A stretch of 64,000 nt of DNA from Paraburkholderia sediminicola (GCF_902859805.1 NZ_CADIKC010000003.1:558001-622000); one strand, 5' to 3'. Shown: positions 41,378 through 49,998, counted from the stretch's first letter. Notes: generated by a model from the letters alone, not told the origin. Program-made: numbers and translations.

Positions 41378-41539
41378 ATGAACCGTGTTTTGTTGATTGT
41401 CTTGATGCTGGCTGCCGGGCTCGCCGGCTGTGCCAACGATCCTTCCGGCCACCATGGCGGCCCGCCGCCAAAAGATCCCGTCGACTATCACGGCGTGCCT
41501 ACCGACGACCGTCCGCCCGTCATGGCGCCCGCGCCCTGA
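41378..41539 (+). CDS. Small lipoprotein, 53 residues
   Basis: Begins MNRVLLIVLMLAAGLAGCAN: a lipoprotein signal with lipobox LAGC, cysteine near residue 18. The mature part is only about 36 residues, rich in Pro, Gly, His and Asp (DPSGHHGGPPPKDPVDYHG). Function unknown; such short proteins may be entericidin-like or metal-binding. ATG 41378 is preferred since the extension to 41321 spoils the signal peptide. Confidence 0.65.
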   Translation: MNRVLLIVLMLAAGLAGCANDPSGHHGGPPPKDPVDYHGVPTDDRPPVMAPAP

Positions 41540-41723
41540 GCGCTTGCAGTGAACGAAAGCGAAGCACCGGCGCGGGCACGCCGGCGCTTCTGACCCGCGC
41601 AGAGAATTCGCGCGGACGGCGCGGGCTGCAGTTATTCTAGGGCGCGGTGCACGCGTGATATGTGTGCGCTTGTTTCAAGCCGTAACCATGTGCGGCGTGT
41701 ACGGCTTGTGCTGCGTTGTCCGT

Positions 41724-43112
41724 TCAGACCGCCGCCACCGCCATGCCTCGCAGGACACCCGGCAAAAAGCGCGCGAGCGTGACGCCGCGCGCGGCCATAA
41801 AGATAAGCATCGCGGCCCACAAACCGTGATTGCCATACAGCGCCAGCAATGCCCATGAGGCCGCCACGAAGACCGCGAACGAGACCACCATCGACGTCAT
41901 CAGCTCATGCGTGCGAGTGGCGCCGATGAACACGCCGTCGAGCAAAAACCCCCACACAGAGATCACCGGCAAGAGCGCGGCCCACGGCAGATAAGTCTCG
42001 GCTGTGGCGCGCACAACGGCCTGATTGGTCAGACCTTCGATGATCCATGAACCCGCGCCCCAGTACACCAGCGAGAAGCCCAGCGCACCGAGCGCGGACC
42101 ATAGCGCCGTTACCTTGATGGCCTGCGCGAAAGCGTGCCGGTCGCGCGCGCCGATCGCGGCGCCGACCAGCGCTTCGGCCGCGTGCGCGAAGCCGTCGAG
42201 GCCGTATGCCATGAAGGTCTGAAAATTGAGCAGCAGCGCGTTGGCGGCGAGCGTGGCGTCGCCTTGCTTCGCGCCGAGATGCGCGAACCAGCCGAACGAC
42301 GACAGCAGGCAGAGCGTGCGCACGAAGATATCGCGATTCAACACCACGAGACGCTTGAGGGCGGCAGCGTCGAAGAGGGCGGCGCGGTTTAGCGCAGGCA
42401 AACCGCGCGGCCGGCCGTGCCACAACAACGCGGCGCCGAGCACGAAGCCGAGCGCGTCGGCGGTGGCCGTGGCCGCGCCGATGCCGGCCACGCCCCAATC
42501 GAATACGTACACGTACAACAGCACCGCCGCGATGTTCACGCTGTTGATGAACACTTGCGAGAGCAACGCGAGCCGCACCTGCTGCGTACCGAGCAGCCAG
42601 CCGAGCACAACGTAGTTGCCGAGCGCGAGCGGCGCGGCCCAGATGCGCGCGTGACAGTAGATCTGCGCGTGGCGCTGCACCGCATCGCTGCCGCCGATCA
42701 CGCGCAATGCGTAATCGATCAACGGCGCTTGCAGCATCAGCACCGCCGCGCCGATCGCCGCCGCGAGCAATAGCGCGCGTACGACGTTGTTGCGCAGTTC
42801 AGCCTGATTCCCCGCGCCGTGCGCTTGCGCGACGAGGCCCGTGGTGCCCATGCGCAGGAAGCCGAAGCCCCAGAACACGAAGTTGAAGAACAGGCCGCCG
42901 AGCGCGACGCCGCCGAGATAGGACGCACCGTCCAGATGACCGGCGACGGCGGTGTCGACTGCGCCGAGAATCGGCTGGGTGAGATTGGCGAGGACGATTG
43001 GAAACGCCAGCGTCAGCACCCGGCGGTGCCAGTGCACGGGGACGGCGGGAGCCGTCGCGCTCGCGCCGTTTCCCGAGGGGATTTCGTTCGGGGCGTGCGC
43101 AGGGTCGCTCAA
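41724..43112 (-). CDS. MATE family efflux transporter (DinF-like)
   Basis: 462 residues with twelve predicted membrane helices in two six-helix halves. The amino half has LAFPIVLANLTQPILGAVDTAVAGHL, typical of DinF-type MATE proteins, and the second half starts near NRDIFVRTLCLLSSFGWF. It would export cationic drugs or metabolites using a sodium or proton gradient. Its ATG overlaps the stop of the DUF2288 gene by four bases, so they are co-translated. Confidence 0.9.
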   Translation of the reverse strand: MSDPAHAPNEIPSGNGASATAPAVPVHWHRRVLTLAFPIVLANLTQPILGAVDTAVAGHLDGASYLGGVALGGLFFNFVFWGFGFLRMGTTGLVAQAHGAGNQAELRNNVVRALLLAAAIGAAVLMLQAPLIDYALRVIGGSDAVQRHAQIYCHARIWAAPLALGNYVVLGWLLGTQQVRLALLSQVFINSVNIAAVLLYVYVFDWGVAGIGAATATADALGFVLGAALLWHGRPRGLPALNRAALFDAAALKRLVVLNRDIFVRTLCLLSSFGWFAHLGAKQGDATLAANALLLNFQTFMAYGLDGFAHAAEALVGAAIGARDRHAFAQAIKVTALWSALGALGFSLVYWGAGSWIIEGLTNQAVVRATAETYLPWAALLPVISVWGFLLDGVFIGATRTHELMTSMVVSFAVFVAASWALLALYGNHGLWAAMLIFMAARGVTLARFLPGVLRGMAVAAV

Positions 43113-43417
43113 TTACGTTCCTGCACGCACACCCATGGCGAGACGACCACTGCCCACAGATCGGGATCGCGCGCGGCGAAATCGGCGGCGGTTTCCGCCT
43201 GCACGCGTTCGACGAGGCCCGAAGACAACCATTGCGTGACCTGCGTGGTGTCGTCGCTGGCGATTGCTTCGGCGACGCTCACCAGATCGATGTCGCGCGC
43301 GACGCGCAGCAGCATGCCGCGCGCAAAAAAGCGTTCGAGTTCGGCCCAGCCGATTTTGGCGGTTTCGGCGAGCAGCTTGGCGTACAGCGGGCTATGAGTG
43401 GCGTCGTTGGAAGTCAT
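43109..43417 (-). CDS. DUF2288 family protein
   Basis: 102 residues, soluble. Contains the family pattern LLAETAKIGWAELERFFARG and DLVSVAEAIASDD, ending in the conserved Trp region LWAVVVSPWVCVQ. Function unknown. First gene of a two-gene unit with the MATE exporter. Confidence 0.82.
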   Translation of the reverse strand: MTSNDATHSPLYAKLLAETAKIGWAELERFFARGMLLRVARDIDLVSVAEAIASDDTTQVTQWLSSGLVERVQAETAADFAARDPDLWAVVVSPWVCVQERN

Positions 43418-43528
43418 CGTGAGCGGGTTCTGACGGGGCCGTTACTATAAACCATCGGCGCGGATCGCCAGGGCGGCGCGCGTTCCGGTACGCTTGAGGT
43501 CTTTCGGCACAATTCATTCTGAACCTTC

Positions 43529-44257
43529 ATGTCACTGGATTCAACGACGCGCGCTGCGGGCGCGCAAGCTCACGTGGTGGCCGATGCCACGCTCACGCGC
43601 ACCGACGTGGAGCGCTTCGTTGCTACGAGCCTGGCCGGCAATAGAGAGCCGCTTCATTTCACCGACTGCGATTTCGAAGGCGCCGATCTGTCGCGACTCG
43701 ATCTGCGCGGCGCTGAGTTTCATCGCTGCACGATCGTCGAGACGTCGTTCTTTGGCGCGACGTTGTCGCACACGCGCTGGATTCGTTGCCGTGGCCGCCA
43801 GGCGGATTTCGCATCGGCCGATCTGGTCGATGCGGCGTTCCAGTCGAGCGATCTGAATAACACGAGCTGGCGGCGTGCCAAACTTGCCTCGGCGTCGTTC
43901 CATAGCTGCAAGCTGACGGGCGCCAATTTCGAAGCCTGTACGGCGCTCGGCCTGAGCTTCGTCGAGACCTTGCTGGTGGGCGCGCATTTGCGCGGCCTGT
44001 CGTTTCGCAAGGCTACGCTTCAGCAACTCGATTTCTCGGACGCCGATCTGGCCGGCGTCGATTTCCGCGAGGCGATCTTCGACGGCGGCAGTCTGAAGGA
44101 TGCTCATCTGAAAGGCGCGCGCTTTGACGGCGCGGACCTGCGCGAGGCGGATCTGAGCGGCGTGCGGCTCGTCGATGCGGCGTTGTTCAAGGGCGCGACG
44201 ATTTCGCATCAGCAGGCGGCGGTGCTCGTGACCGAGCTCGGTCTGCGAGTCATGTGA
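43529..44257 (+). CDS. Pentapeptide-repeat protein, Qnr-like
   Basis: 242 residues. From about residue 43 the chain is built from A(D/N)LXX-type pentapeptides (CDFEGADLSRLDLRGAEF, AKLASASFHSCKLTGANF, ARFDGADLREADLSGVRL), predicting a right-handed beta-helix. The carboxy end HQQAAVLVTELGLRVM resembles the dimer helix of Qnr proteins, and NFEACTALGLSF resembles the Qnr segment before the hinge. Qnr and MfpA proteins mimic DNA and protect gyrase from quinolones; whether this one does is unproven. The first 35 residues are not repeat. Confidence 0.8.
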   Translation: MSLDSTTRAAGAQAHVVADATLTRTDVERFVATSLAGNREPLHFTDCDFEGADLSRLDLRGAEFHRCTIVETSFFGATLSHTRWIRCRGRQADFASADLVDAAFQSSDLNNTSWRRAKLASASFHSCKLTGANFEACTALGLSFVETLLVGAHLRGLSFRKATLQQLDFSDADLAGVDFREAIFDGGSLKDAHLKGARFDGADLREADLSGVRLVDAALFKGATISHQQAAVLVTELGLRVM

Positions 44258-44777
44258 TTGCGCTGCAAGCTGGCCGATTTTAGCCATTCGACCAGCTTGA
44301 ACGAATCAAGGCCTGTGCTTATCATCTAATCTATTGGTTCAATAACAGCGGTCGATTTTCAGGTTCGCAATTTGTCAGCGGATTTGAATATTTTTAATAT
44401 ATTCGCCATTCGCGAATTTGTTATGAAGAAACGCGATTGCTTATTCGTACCGCTCGATAATCGCTAATGCATCTGTATGGTGCGTTGGCGCACTAAAGGT
44501 TCGCAATACATAAAGCGTCCGGATCATGCTGGGTGGGGCTGGCGGGAATCGACCAATGGGCTTTCATCAGGCTTTTCTGGTGGTGTGCGGGTAGGTGCTT
44601 GATTTATAAGGCCTGCCGAACCGCGCACGCGACTTTGACTTGCCGCTTTTATGAGGTTTCATACGGAGCAGGCGAGGCTATTTATCTCGTTTATTTCCGA
44701 CATTTTCTCTTCACGTAATGCGGACTCCGTACGCCGCGTCACATTGCCCATGCAATTAATAGATTGCGCTTGTAAAA
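44258..44777. other. A+T-rich region without a recognised gene
   Basis: About 520 bases, clearly A+T-richer than everything around it, especially 44300-44480. It holds a palindrome ATTCGCGAAT at 44408-44417 and an inverted repeat around 44386-44404. Short frames at 44533-44718 and 44651-44848 lack a good ribosome site and known similarity, so they are not called. Confidence 0.55.
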
Positions 44778-44874
44778 GGGGGTTGTTAGATTTCCTTCTG
44801 GCGCATGGTGAACCGGTCCTTTGCCGATATGCGCCGAACCCCCGTTAGCCCGGCCTCGTGCCGGGCTTTTTTTT
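44778..44874 (+). ncRNA. Candidate structured small RNA ending at an intrinsic terminator
   Basis: GGGGGTT at 44778-44784 pairs with AACCCCC at 44837-44843; inside it GGCGCAT at 44800-44806 pairs with ATGCGCC at 44829-44835; a terminator follows directly, AGCCCGGC with GCCGGGCT (44847-44854, 44860-44867) and eight T bases. No gene precedes it, so the terminator needs some other transcript. The 15-base bulge contains the pyrimidine-rich TTTCCTTCT, which could pair with ribosome binding sites. Promoter not assigned. It could instead be a structured 3' end of a longer RNA. Confidence 0.5.
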
Positions 44875-44956
44875 CGCCCGCTGATTGCCGAATCAATCCG
44901 GAGTCACTGCGGATTCACACACAGTATGGATCATTGAAAATTACGTTTGCCTTTCG

Positions 44957-45229
44957 ATGACTATGACCTGGTTGATTATTTTTCTTGGCATCTGGCCGCT
45001 TGCGCTCGGCGCGCTATTCGCGTTCGCCGTGCGCGTCGATCCGCGCTCCGGCCGCTGGCGCCGTCGCCATCTCGAGCGGCCCTGCGCCTACGTTATAGCG
45101 TCGCCAGTTTGCTTCTACTGCTTGCAGCGAACCACCATCGACCGGTTCTTGACGTTCGCACCGAAAATTCCGCCGACCGAGCCACCTGAGGTCGCGCCGT
45201 TGTCGACGTCCTTCGAAACGACGTCGTAG
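44957..45229 (+). CDS. Possible small membrane protein
   Basis: Starts MTMTWLIIFLGIWPLALGALF, a good membrane helix with basic residues following (RSGRWRRRHLER). The last 115 bases overlap the lipoprotein gene on the other strand, and that part looks unconserved, so if real the gene may be shorter or truncated. No clear ribosome site. Weak call. Confidence 0.25.
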   Translation: MTMTWLIIFLGIWPLALGALFAFAVRVDPRSGRWRRRHLERPCAYVIASPVCFYCLQRTTIDRFLTFAPKIPPTEPPEVAPLSTSFETTS

Positions 45230-45441
45230 CCGTAGTTGCCGCAGACTTCGCCCGCGCGTTTGTAGCACTCGGCCCAACTGGAGCTCGCGTCACTGCCGCT
45301 GCAGTTGATCGCAAAGCCCGTATCGCCGCTTGGCAGGTAAGTCATGGTGGTGGTGCTGGAACAGCCGCCGAGGCTGCCGAGCGTCAGCAGGCCGAGGCCG
45401 ATCGCCGCGGCTGTTGTTAAGGACGCAAGTGCGCTCTTCAT
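45115..45441 (-). CDS. Lipoprotein of unknown function
   Basis: 108 residues. Lipoprotein signal ending in LGGC near residue 27 (MKSALASLTTAAAIGLGLL opening). The mature protein contains three further Cys (NCSGSD, AECYKRAGEVCG) and a late VRCKQ, a pattern for disulfides. AAGGAAC precedes the ATG. Family not recognised; similar small lipoproteins occur across Burkholderia-group genomes. It follows the NlpD-like gene on the same strand. Confidence 0.75.
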   Translation of the reverse strand: MKSALASLTTAAAIGLGLLTLGSLGGCSSTTTMTYLPSGDTGFAINCSGSDASSSWAECYKRAGEVCGNYGYDVVSKDVDNGATSGGSVGGIFGANVKNRSMVVRCKQ

Positions 45442-45568
45442 TGCAGGTTCCTTACAGATAACAGAGGAAGACGCGGCGCGAAGCCGCGTCATGCATAGGA
45501 TTGGGCGTTTTATAGCACGCGCGGTTCCCTCGACTGCTGTTGCAGGGCGCGTGCCTGAAGCCGGGCGG

Positions 45569-46297
45569 CTAGCGCGCCGGCAATGCCCGCGACGGGTCGA
45601 TCGAGCGGCCCTGATAGCGCAGTTCGAAGTGCAGCATGACACGGTCGGTGTCGGTGTCGCCCATTTCGGCGATCTTCTCACCTCGGGCGACCGACTGGCC
45701 TTCCTTCACCAGCAGCACGCGGTTGTGCGCATAGGCCGTCAGATAGTCGGCGTTGTGTTTGAGGATCAGCAGGTTGCCGTAACCGCGCAAGCCGTTACCC
45801 GCATAGACCACCGTGCCGGACGCCGCGGCAACCACCGGGGTGCCCGCCGCCGCCGAAATATCGATGCCCTTCGAATTGGAACCGTCGAAGCGCCGGATCA
45901 CCGTGCCGTCAGCCGGCCATATCAGCGAGATCGCCGAAGCCGGTGCCGACGACGGTGCGCTATCGGCTGGCGCCGGCCGGGGCGCCGTCGAAGCGCTCGC
46001 GCTTCCTGCACCGCTGCTACGCGTTGAACCACCCGCAGCGCCGCCCGTGGACGCCACATTGCCCGGCGGCGCGACACGCAGCACCTGTCCGACCTCGATG
46101 CTGTCCGGGTTGGTCAGGTTGTTCCAGCGCACGATGTTTTGCACCGGTTGCCGATTGCTGCGCGCGATCTTCGATAGCGTATCGCCCCGTTCGACGCGGT
46201 AAAAGCCTGGCCCCACCGGAGCGGACCCGCAGGCGGCAAGCACCGCCAGCAACGACGCGCAGGCGAGCCGTTTCATCATTCTTGTTGTGTTAAGCAT
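45569..46297 (-). CDS. NlpD-like lipoprotein, LysM plus degenerate M23 domain
   Basis: 242 residues. Lipobox LAAC near residue 23; a LysM repeat (FYRVERGDTLSKIARSNRQ, about 35-80); an Ala/Ser/Pro-rich linker; then an M23/LytM domain (about 135-235). The metal ligands look lost: the usual His before GxDI is Lys (SKGIDISAAAG), and the HxH motif appears as MLHFELR with only one His. Such domains do not cut peptidoglycan but activate amidases, as NlpD does for AmiC. GAGG five bases before ATG 46297 sets the start. Confidence 0.85.
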   Translation of the reverse strand: MLNTTRMMKRLACASLLAVLAACGSAPVGPGFYRVERGDTLSKIARSNRQPVQNIVRWNNLTNPDSIEVGQVLRVAPPGNVASTGGAAGGSTRSSGAGSASASTAPRPAPADSAPSSAPASAISLIWPADGTVIRRFDGSNSKGIDISAAAGTPVVAAASGTVVYAGNGLRGYGNLLILKHNADYLTAYAHNRVLLVKEGQSVARGEKIAEMGDTDTDRVMLHFELRYQGRSIDPSRALPAR

Positions 46298-46501
46298 TGG
46301 ACCTCGCAAAGCGCTGCCACGCGCCGATCCCGATCACGCGGCAGGTAGATGCAAAGCGTCCGATTCTAACGGTTTTGCGCTGCAGCATCCGAAAAACGGA
46401 TACAGAGCCGGGCGCGCGCGCCGGGAACGCGGCGGTTACGCGGCGAAAAAGTCGCGTAACCCGTCACGTCGCGATGAGTGGAAAACCTGCTATCAGCGCA
46501 A

Positions 46502-47410
46502 TCAGCGCAGCTTGCTGACGTTGATGCGCAATGCGGCTGTCTCGGTTTGTCCCGGTTCGAGCCAGCGCAGTCCCTGGCCGTTGTGGATCGCGTCCGGCAA
46601 ACCCAGCCACGGCTCGACGCAGTAAAAGTCTGACTCAGCGGCTTCGGTCCATGTGGTTACCGCGTACCAGGGCACCGAGTCCGGCCGTTGCAGATCGATC
46701 GTGATGACCCGGTTCAGTCCGGGCGCGACGACTCGCACGGGTTGGTCCGGCACACCGACGAGGCAATGGAAGCGGTCGAGAATGCGCGCCTCGTCGAGTG
46801 TGTAGCGCGCCGCGCCCGGCTCGGTCGCGCTGATCGAGCCGTCGCTCTGCTGGTAGCACCGTTCGGTGGGCGGCAGCTCCAGCGAGGTCTCGGCGCGCTG
46901 CGTGTGCGGCAGCGTGAAATAGAAGTGATGGCCGGCGTAGTAGGGCAGACGCGTGTCGCCAGTATTGGTGGTGCTTAGCGTGACTTCCAGCGTATGCGTA
47001 TCAACGAGCCGGTACGTCGCTTCGAAACGGAAGCCGAACGGGTAGCCGCCGCGTGTGGCGTCGCTGTCGGCGAGCGTCATGCGCAAATCGGCGCCGTTTA
47101 CGTCGGCGTGGGCTTCGAAGGGCAGGTCGCGCGCGAAACCATGCATCGGCAATTCGCGCACCGTGCCTTGTGCGTCACGCCAGAAACCGATCTTGCCGTC
47201 GACGCGATGCCGGCCCAGAAACGGAAACAGCAGCGGGTTGCCGCCGCGAATCCTGGCAGGCTGGCTCCAGTCGGCGTTCTCTGGCCAATGAATCACCTCT
47301 TCGCCGTCGATGATCCACGACAAAAGACGGCCGCCGGCTTGCGGCGAGAAGCGGAGCACGGAGGCGTCCTGGGCGATCTCGAGAATGTCCTGTTGCGGGG
47401 AGAGGGGCAT
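46502..47410 (-). CDS. Aldose 1-epimerase family protein
   Basis: 302 residues, galactose-mutarotase-like beta-sandwich. Motifs: FSPQAGGRLLSWIIDGEEV, NPLLFPFLGRHR, MHGFARDLPFE with the likely catalytic His, YYAGHHFYF with the second His pair, and the late FYCVEPWLGLPDA Glu. It would interconvert sugar anomers or act on glucose-6-phosphate like YeaD; substrate unclear. Single gene. Confidence 0.87.
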   Translation of the reverse strand: MPLSPQQDILEIAQDASVLRFSPQAGGRLLSWIIDGEEVIHWPENADWSQPARIRGGNPLLFPFLGRHRVDGKIGFWRDAQGTVRELPMHGFARDLPFEAHADVNGADLRMTLADSDATRGGYPFGFRFEATYRLVDTHTLEVTLSTTNTGDTRLPYYAGHHFYFTLPHTQRAETSLELPPTERCYQQSDGSISATEPGAARYTLDEARILDRFHCLVGVPDQPVRVVAPGLNRVITIDLQRPDSVPWYAVTTWTEAAESDFYCVEPWLGLPDAIHNGQGLRWLEPGQTETAALRINVSKLR

Positions 47411-47675
47411 GGTCGATGGGCTGGTTGATAAAAGGTTGGGTACGGTTCAAACGCGACAAACACGACAAACGTGAGTTGAGCGCGGCTCGAATGCGGGTTG
47501 TGAGCGTTCGAACGGCCCCGCATAACGGCTCGCGAAGCAACGATTTTGCGCTGCTTTACGCTACGGGGAAACCCTTCTGGGGAAATTGCGGGTGGCCGGG
47601 AAGCACTATCCTTGTCGATAATCCACGCACTGCCCGGTCAATCAACGACCGGGCGAGATCGGCTCTGGAGGCTTT

Positions 47676-47762
47676 ATGGATCTCGCAATGGCAATGGGTG
47701 TGGCGCTGTTCGGCATGTTCGCGGCAAGCACGGTCTACTTTTTCTACAAGCTCGAGCGCTGA
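47676..47762 (+). CDS. Very small membrane protein, 28 residues
   Basis: GGAGG at 47667-47671 is four bases before the ATG. The product is a single hydrophobic helix starting MDLAMAMGVALFGMFAAS, with YFFYKLER at the end, a typical membrane-interface and positive-inside tail. It is similar in style to KdpF, CydX or CcoQ, which are subunits of larger complexes, but no partner gene is adjacent. Real gene likely but unproven. Confidence 0.55.
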   Translation: MDLAMAMGVALFGMFAASTVYFFYKLER

Positions 47763-48088
47763 TCCAGTCGTCTGCTTCGCTTTCTGCCGGGGCCGTCAAT
47801 GCGGGCCTGGTATGACGGGCCTGGTACGGCGGGCCCGGCACAAGTTTCGCGCATCAGTACATTGAATTTCTCATGATCACAGGGCGGCCACCGGCGGCGC
47901 TCTGTTTCTTTTGCTGCGACGTAACAACGGTTTCCAGTTGTGACGCAGCGCATCAATATTTCCCCGAATGCGGTTCAAACGCTTGGCGCTGACTTTGCAG
48001 CCAGGCATAATCGGTGCGCTTTTGACGCGCCGTCGATTTCCTTGTGCGGCGCGCTGTTCCCCGACATTTTCCTTACAAGGACCGCCGC
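47763..48088. other. Intergenic region upstream of uppP
   Basis: About 325 bases. It includes three imperfect 14-base repeats with core GGGCCTGG at 47801-47842. No other gene or promoter was assigned. Confidence 0.45.
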
Positions 48089-48919
48089 GTGAACCTGTCG
48101 TTTCTGATTTTCCTGAGCGTGCTGCAAGGCGTCACCGAACTGTTTCCGGTCAGCAGCCTTGGCCACACCCTGCTCGTGCCTGGCCTGTTCGGCATGCATA
48201 TCGACAAGCACGCGCCGCAGCTGCTGCCATTCCTCGTCGCGTTGCACCTCGGTACCGCGTTCGCGCTGCTGTGGTACTTCCGCAAGCGCTGGTGCGCACT
48301 GGTGCGTGGCTTCTTCGCTTCGTTCGGCGGTCGTCGCAACGACGACGCGCACATGATGTGGGCGCTCATCATCGGCACGATTCCGGCGGGCCTCGTTGGG
48401 CTGATTCTTGAGAAACGTCTCGAGCTGATTTTTCACGACCTGCGCATTGTCGCGTTCGCGCTGATCGTGAATGGCGTGCTGCTGTGGTTCGGCGATCGCC
48501 TGCAACGTTCGCGCGCGCATCAGGCACCGGAGAAGCTGACCTTCCGCCAGGCGTTTTTCGTCGGCCTCGCGCAGATCGGCGCACTGATTCCGGGCTTCTC
48601 GCGCAGCGGTCTGACAATGATCGCCGGTAACGCGGCCGGCCTGACGACCGAGAAGGCCGCCGAGTTTTCGTTCCTGCTTGGCACGCCGATCATCTTCGCG
48701 GCCGGCGTGCTCGAATTGCCGAAACTGTTCCACGCGCCTGACCAGCTCGCCGATGCCTTGCTCGGCGGCGTGCTGACCGCAATCGCCGCGTATCTCAGCG
48801 TGCGTTTCCTGATGCGTTATTTCGAAGGCCGCGGGCGTCTGGCTTCGTTCGGCGTCTACTGCGTGATCGCGGGGATCGTGTTCCTCGGCTGGTTCATGCT
48901 GCATCCGCAGCCGGTCTGA
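48089..48919 (+). CDS. uppP: Undecaprenyl-diphosphatase
   Basis: 276 residues with about eight membrane helices, BacA/UppP family. It recycles undecaprenyl pyrophosphate to the monophosphate lipid carrier for peptidoglycan. Active-site motifs are [15 protein letters not shown], with the Glu and Ser, and [13 protein letters not shown] with the Arg. GTG 48089 has AAGGA at 48077-48081. Overexpression gives bacitracin resistance in other bacteria. Confidence 0.95.
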   Translation: MNLSFLIFLSVLQGVTELFPVSSLGHTLLVPGLFGMHIDKHAPQLLPFLVALHLGTAFALLWYFRKRWCALVRGFFASFGGRRNDDAHMMWALIIGTIPAGLVGLILEKRLELIFHDLRIVAFALIVNGVLLWFGDRLQRSRAHQAPEKLTFRQAFFVGLAQIGALIPGFSRSGLTMIAGNAAGLTTEKAAEFSFLLGTPIIFAAGVLELPKLFHAPDQLADALLGGVLTAIAAYLSVRFLMRYFEGRGRLASFGVYCVIAGIVFLGWFMLHPQPV

Positions 48920-49228
48920 TTGCGCTCGAAATGCCCGCGCAGCCCGCCAGATGCTGGCGTGCGACTGGCGGGCAAGAAGCGATCGGTTATAATCCGGGCC
49001 CGGCTCAACGCGTCGGGCCCGTTTGTTTTGTGACGCTGTCTGGTGATTGCCGATCAGGCTTGCCGTGTGCCGGACCGGATTTCCACAGTCCCCCGCACGG
49101 TCAGTTAGAATTTCGGTATCCCATGAACCCTGTGGCCGTCATACAGCACAGGTTCCAATGCCCGTTACGGGTTCTCATTGCGGGCGATGCAGGTTGTCAC
49201 GTTTGTGTTTGCATCGCCTCACGTCAAT
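48920..49228. other. uppP to tRNA-Arg intergenic region
   Basis: About 310 bases. TATAAT at 48988-48993 is followed at once by a hairpin CGGGCCCG (48995-49002) with CGGGCCCG (49014-49021) and a T-rich tail, so it may be a terminator or a short regulated transcript. An 8-base inverted repeat, GGCGATGC with GCATCGCC, precedes the tRNA. No protein gene. Confidence 0.45.
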
Positions 49229-49302
49229 ACGGCAGTAGCTCAGCTGGATAGAGCATCGGCCTTCTAAGCCGAGGGTGGGGGGTTCGAGTCCCTCCTGCCG
49301 TA
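49229..49302 (+). tRNA. tRNA-Arg (anticodon TCT)
   Basis: Acceptor ACGGCAG/CTGCCGT, discriminator A; CCA is not encoded (CTT follows). D arm GCTCAGCTGGATAGAGC; anticodon stem TCGGC/GCCGA with loop CTTCTAA, anticodon TCT for the rare AGA codon; T loop TTCGAGT. This tRNA is often an integration site for islands, but none is present here. Confidence 0.96.
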
Positions 49303-49360
49303 CTTCAAAAGCCTTGCGCCGCGCATCGAAGCCTTACCGCTGCGATGCGCGCGTGGCCGT

Positions 49361-49744
49361 TTACTCCGCCGGCTGCACGTCGATGGAATCGACCCGGTTC
49401 GGATAGAACGCCAGATGCTGTGCGATCTCCTTCACGGGCGCATAGGGCGATTCGTAGGTCCAGACTGCATTCACTGCACGCTCGCCGCCAAGCGGAATGC
49501 TGTAGTACGCGCAATCGCCTTTGTATGGGCAATACGTCGCGTGATCGGTACGTTCCAGCAGTGTCATCTCGACGTCATTTCGCGGGATGTAATACACCGG
49601 TGGATACGCCGCCTCGCGCAGCACCAGCGCATTACGCGTGTCCGCGATCACGCGGCCGGCCACCGTCACCACCACGTGGGCTTTGTCCGGCTCGATCGTA
49701 ATCGGATGATCGGGACCGGGTACCTTGATGATTTTTTCCGTCAT
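49361..49744 (-). CDS. DUF427 family protein
   Basis: 127 residues, one DUF427 domain: VVVTVAGRVIADTRNALVLREAAYPPVYYIPRND and the Cys-containing HATYCPYKGDCAYYSI. Function unknown. ATG 49744 gives the usual start; AGGAG stands nine bases ahead. The longer frame to 49852 is discarded. Confidence 0.87.
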   Translation of the reverse strand: MTEKIIKVPGPDHPITIEPDKAHVVVTVAGRVIADTRNALVLREAAYPPVYYIPRNDVEMTLLERTDHATYCPYKGDCAYYSIPLGGERAVNAVWTYESPYAPVKEIAQHLAFYPNRVDSIDVQPAE

Positions 49745-49931
49745 GCTGTCGAGCTCCTGAATAGGTGGGCAAGCCTGCAACACGTTGCTATGGGTTTCGA
49801 GCCGCCATCGGCGGGAATGATCGAGTCCTGCGTCGAAGCATACGCCGGTCATGCAAACGCGTTGTGTCGCTGTTTGCGTCGCTGTTTGCGTCGATGACGA
49901 GTTGCATGCGCCGTGGGGTGGTCCGCGACGA

Positions 49932-49959
49932 AAACAAAAAAGGGCAGCCGAAGCTGCCC
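49932..49959 (-). terminator. Terminator of the AcpA-like phosphatase gene
   Basis: GGGCAGC (49942-49948), loop CGAA, GCTGCCC (49953-49959); the A run on the left is the T tail on the minus strand. Confidence 0.82.
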
Positions 49960-49998
49960 CGTCAAACTCCCACCGTCAGGCGGGCCGTTGCTAACGGA

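Noticed and set aside
44651..44848. 65-codon frame ending at the terminator of the candidate small RNA
   Set aside because: No ribosome site, Cys/Phe-rich unconserved-looking protein and the RNA folding signals explain the region better; a peptide is not excluded.
46433..46463. Hairpin GGTTACGCG with CGCGTAACC after the epimerase gene
   Set aside because: Good stem, but the only T run lies in the loop, so it is not a standard terminator; no other role could be supported.
49229..49302. tRNA-Arg as the integration site of a genomic island
   Set aside because: No integrase, no repeated tRNA 3' end and ordinary genes follow.
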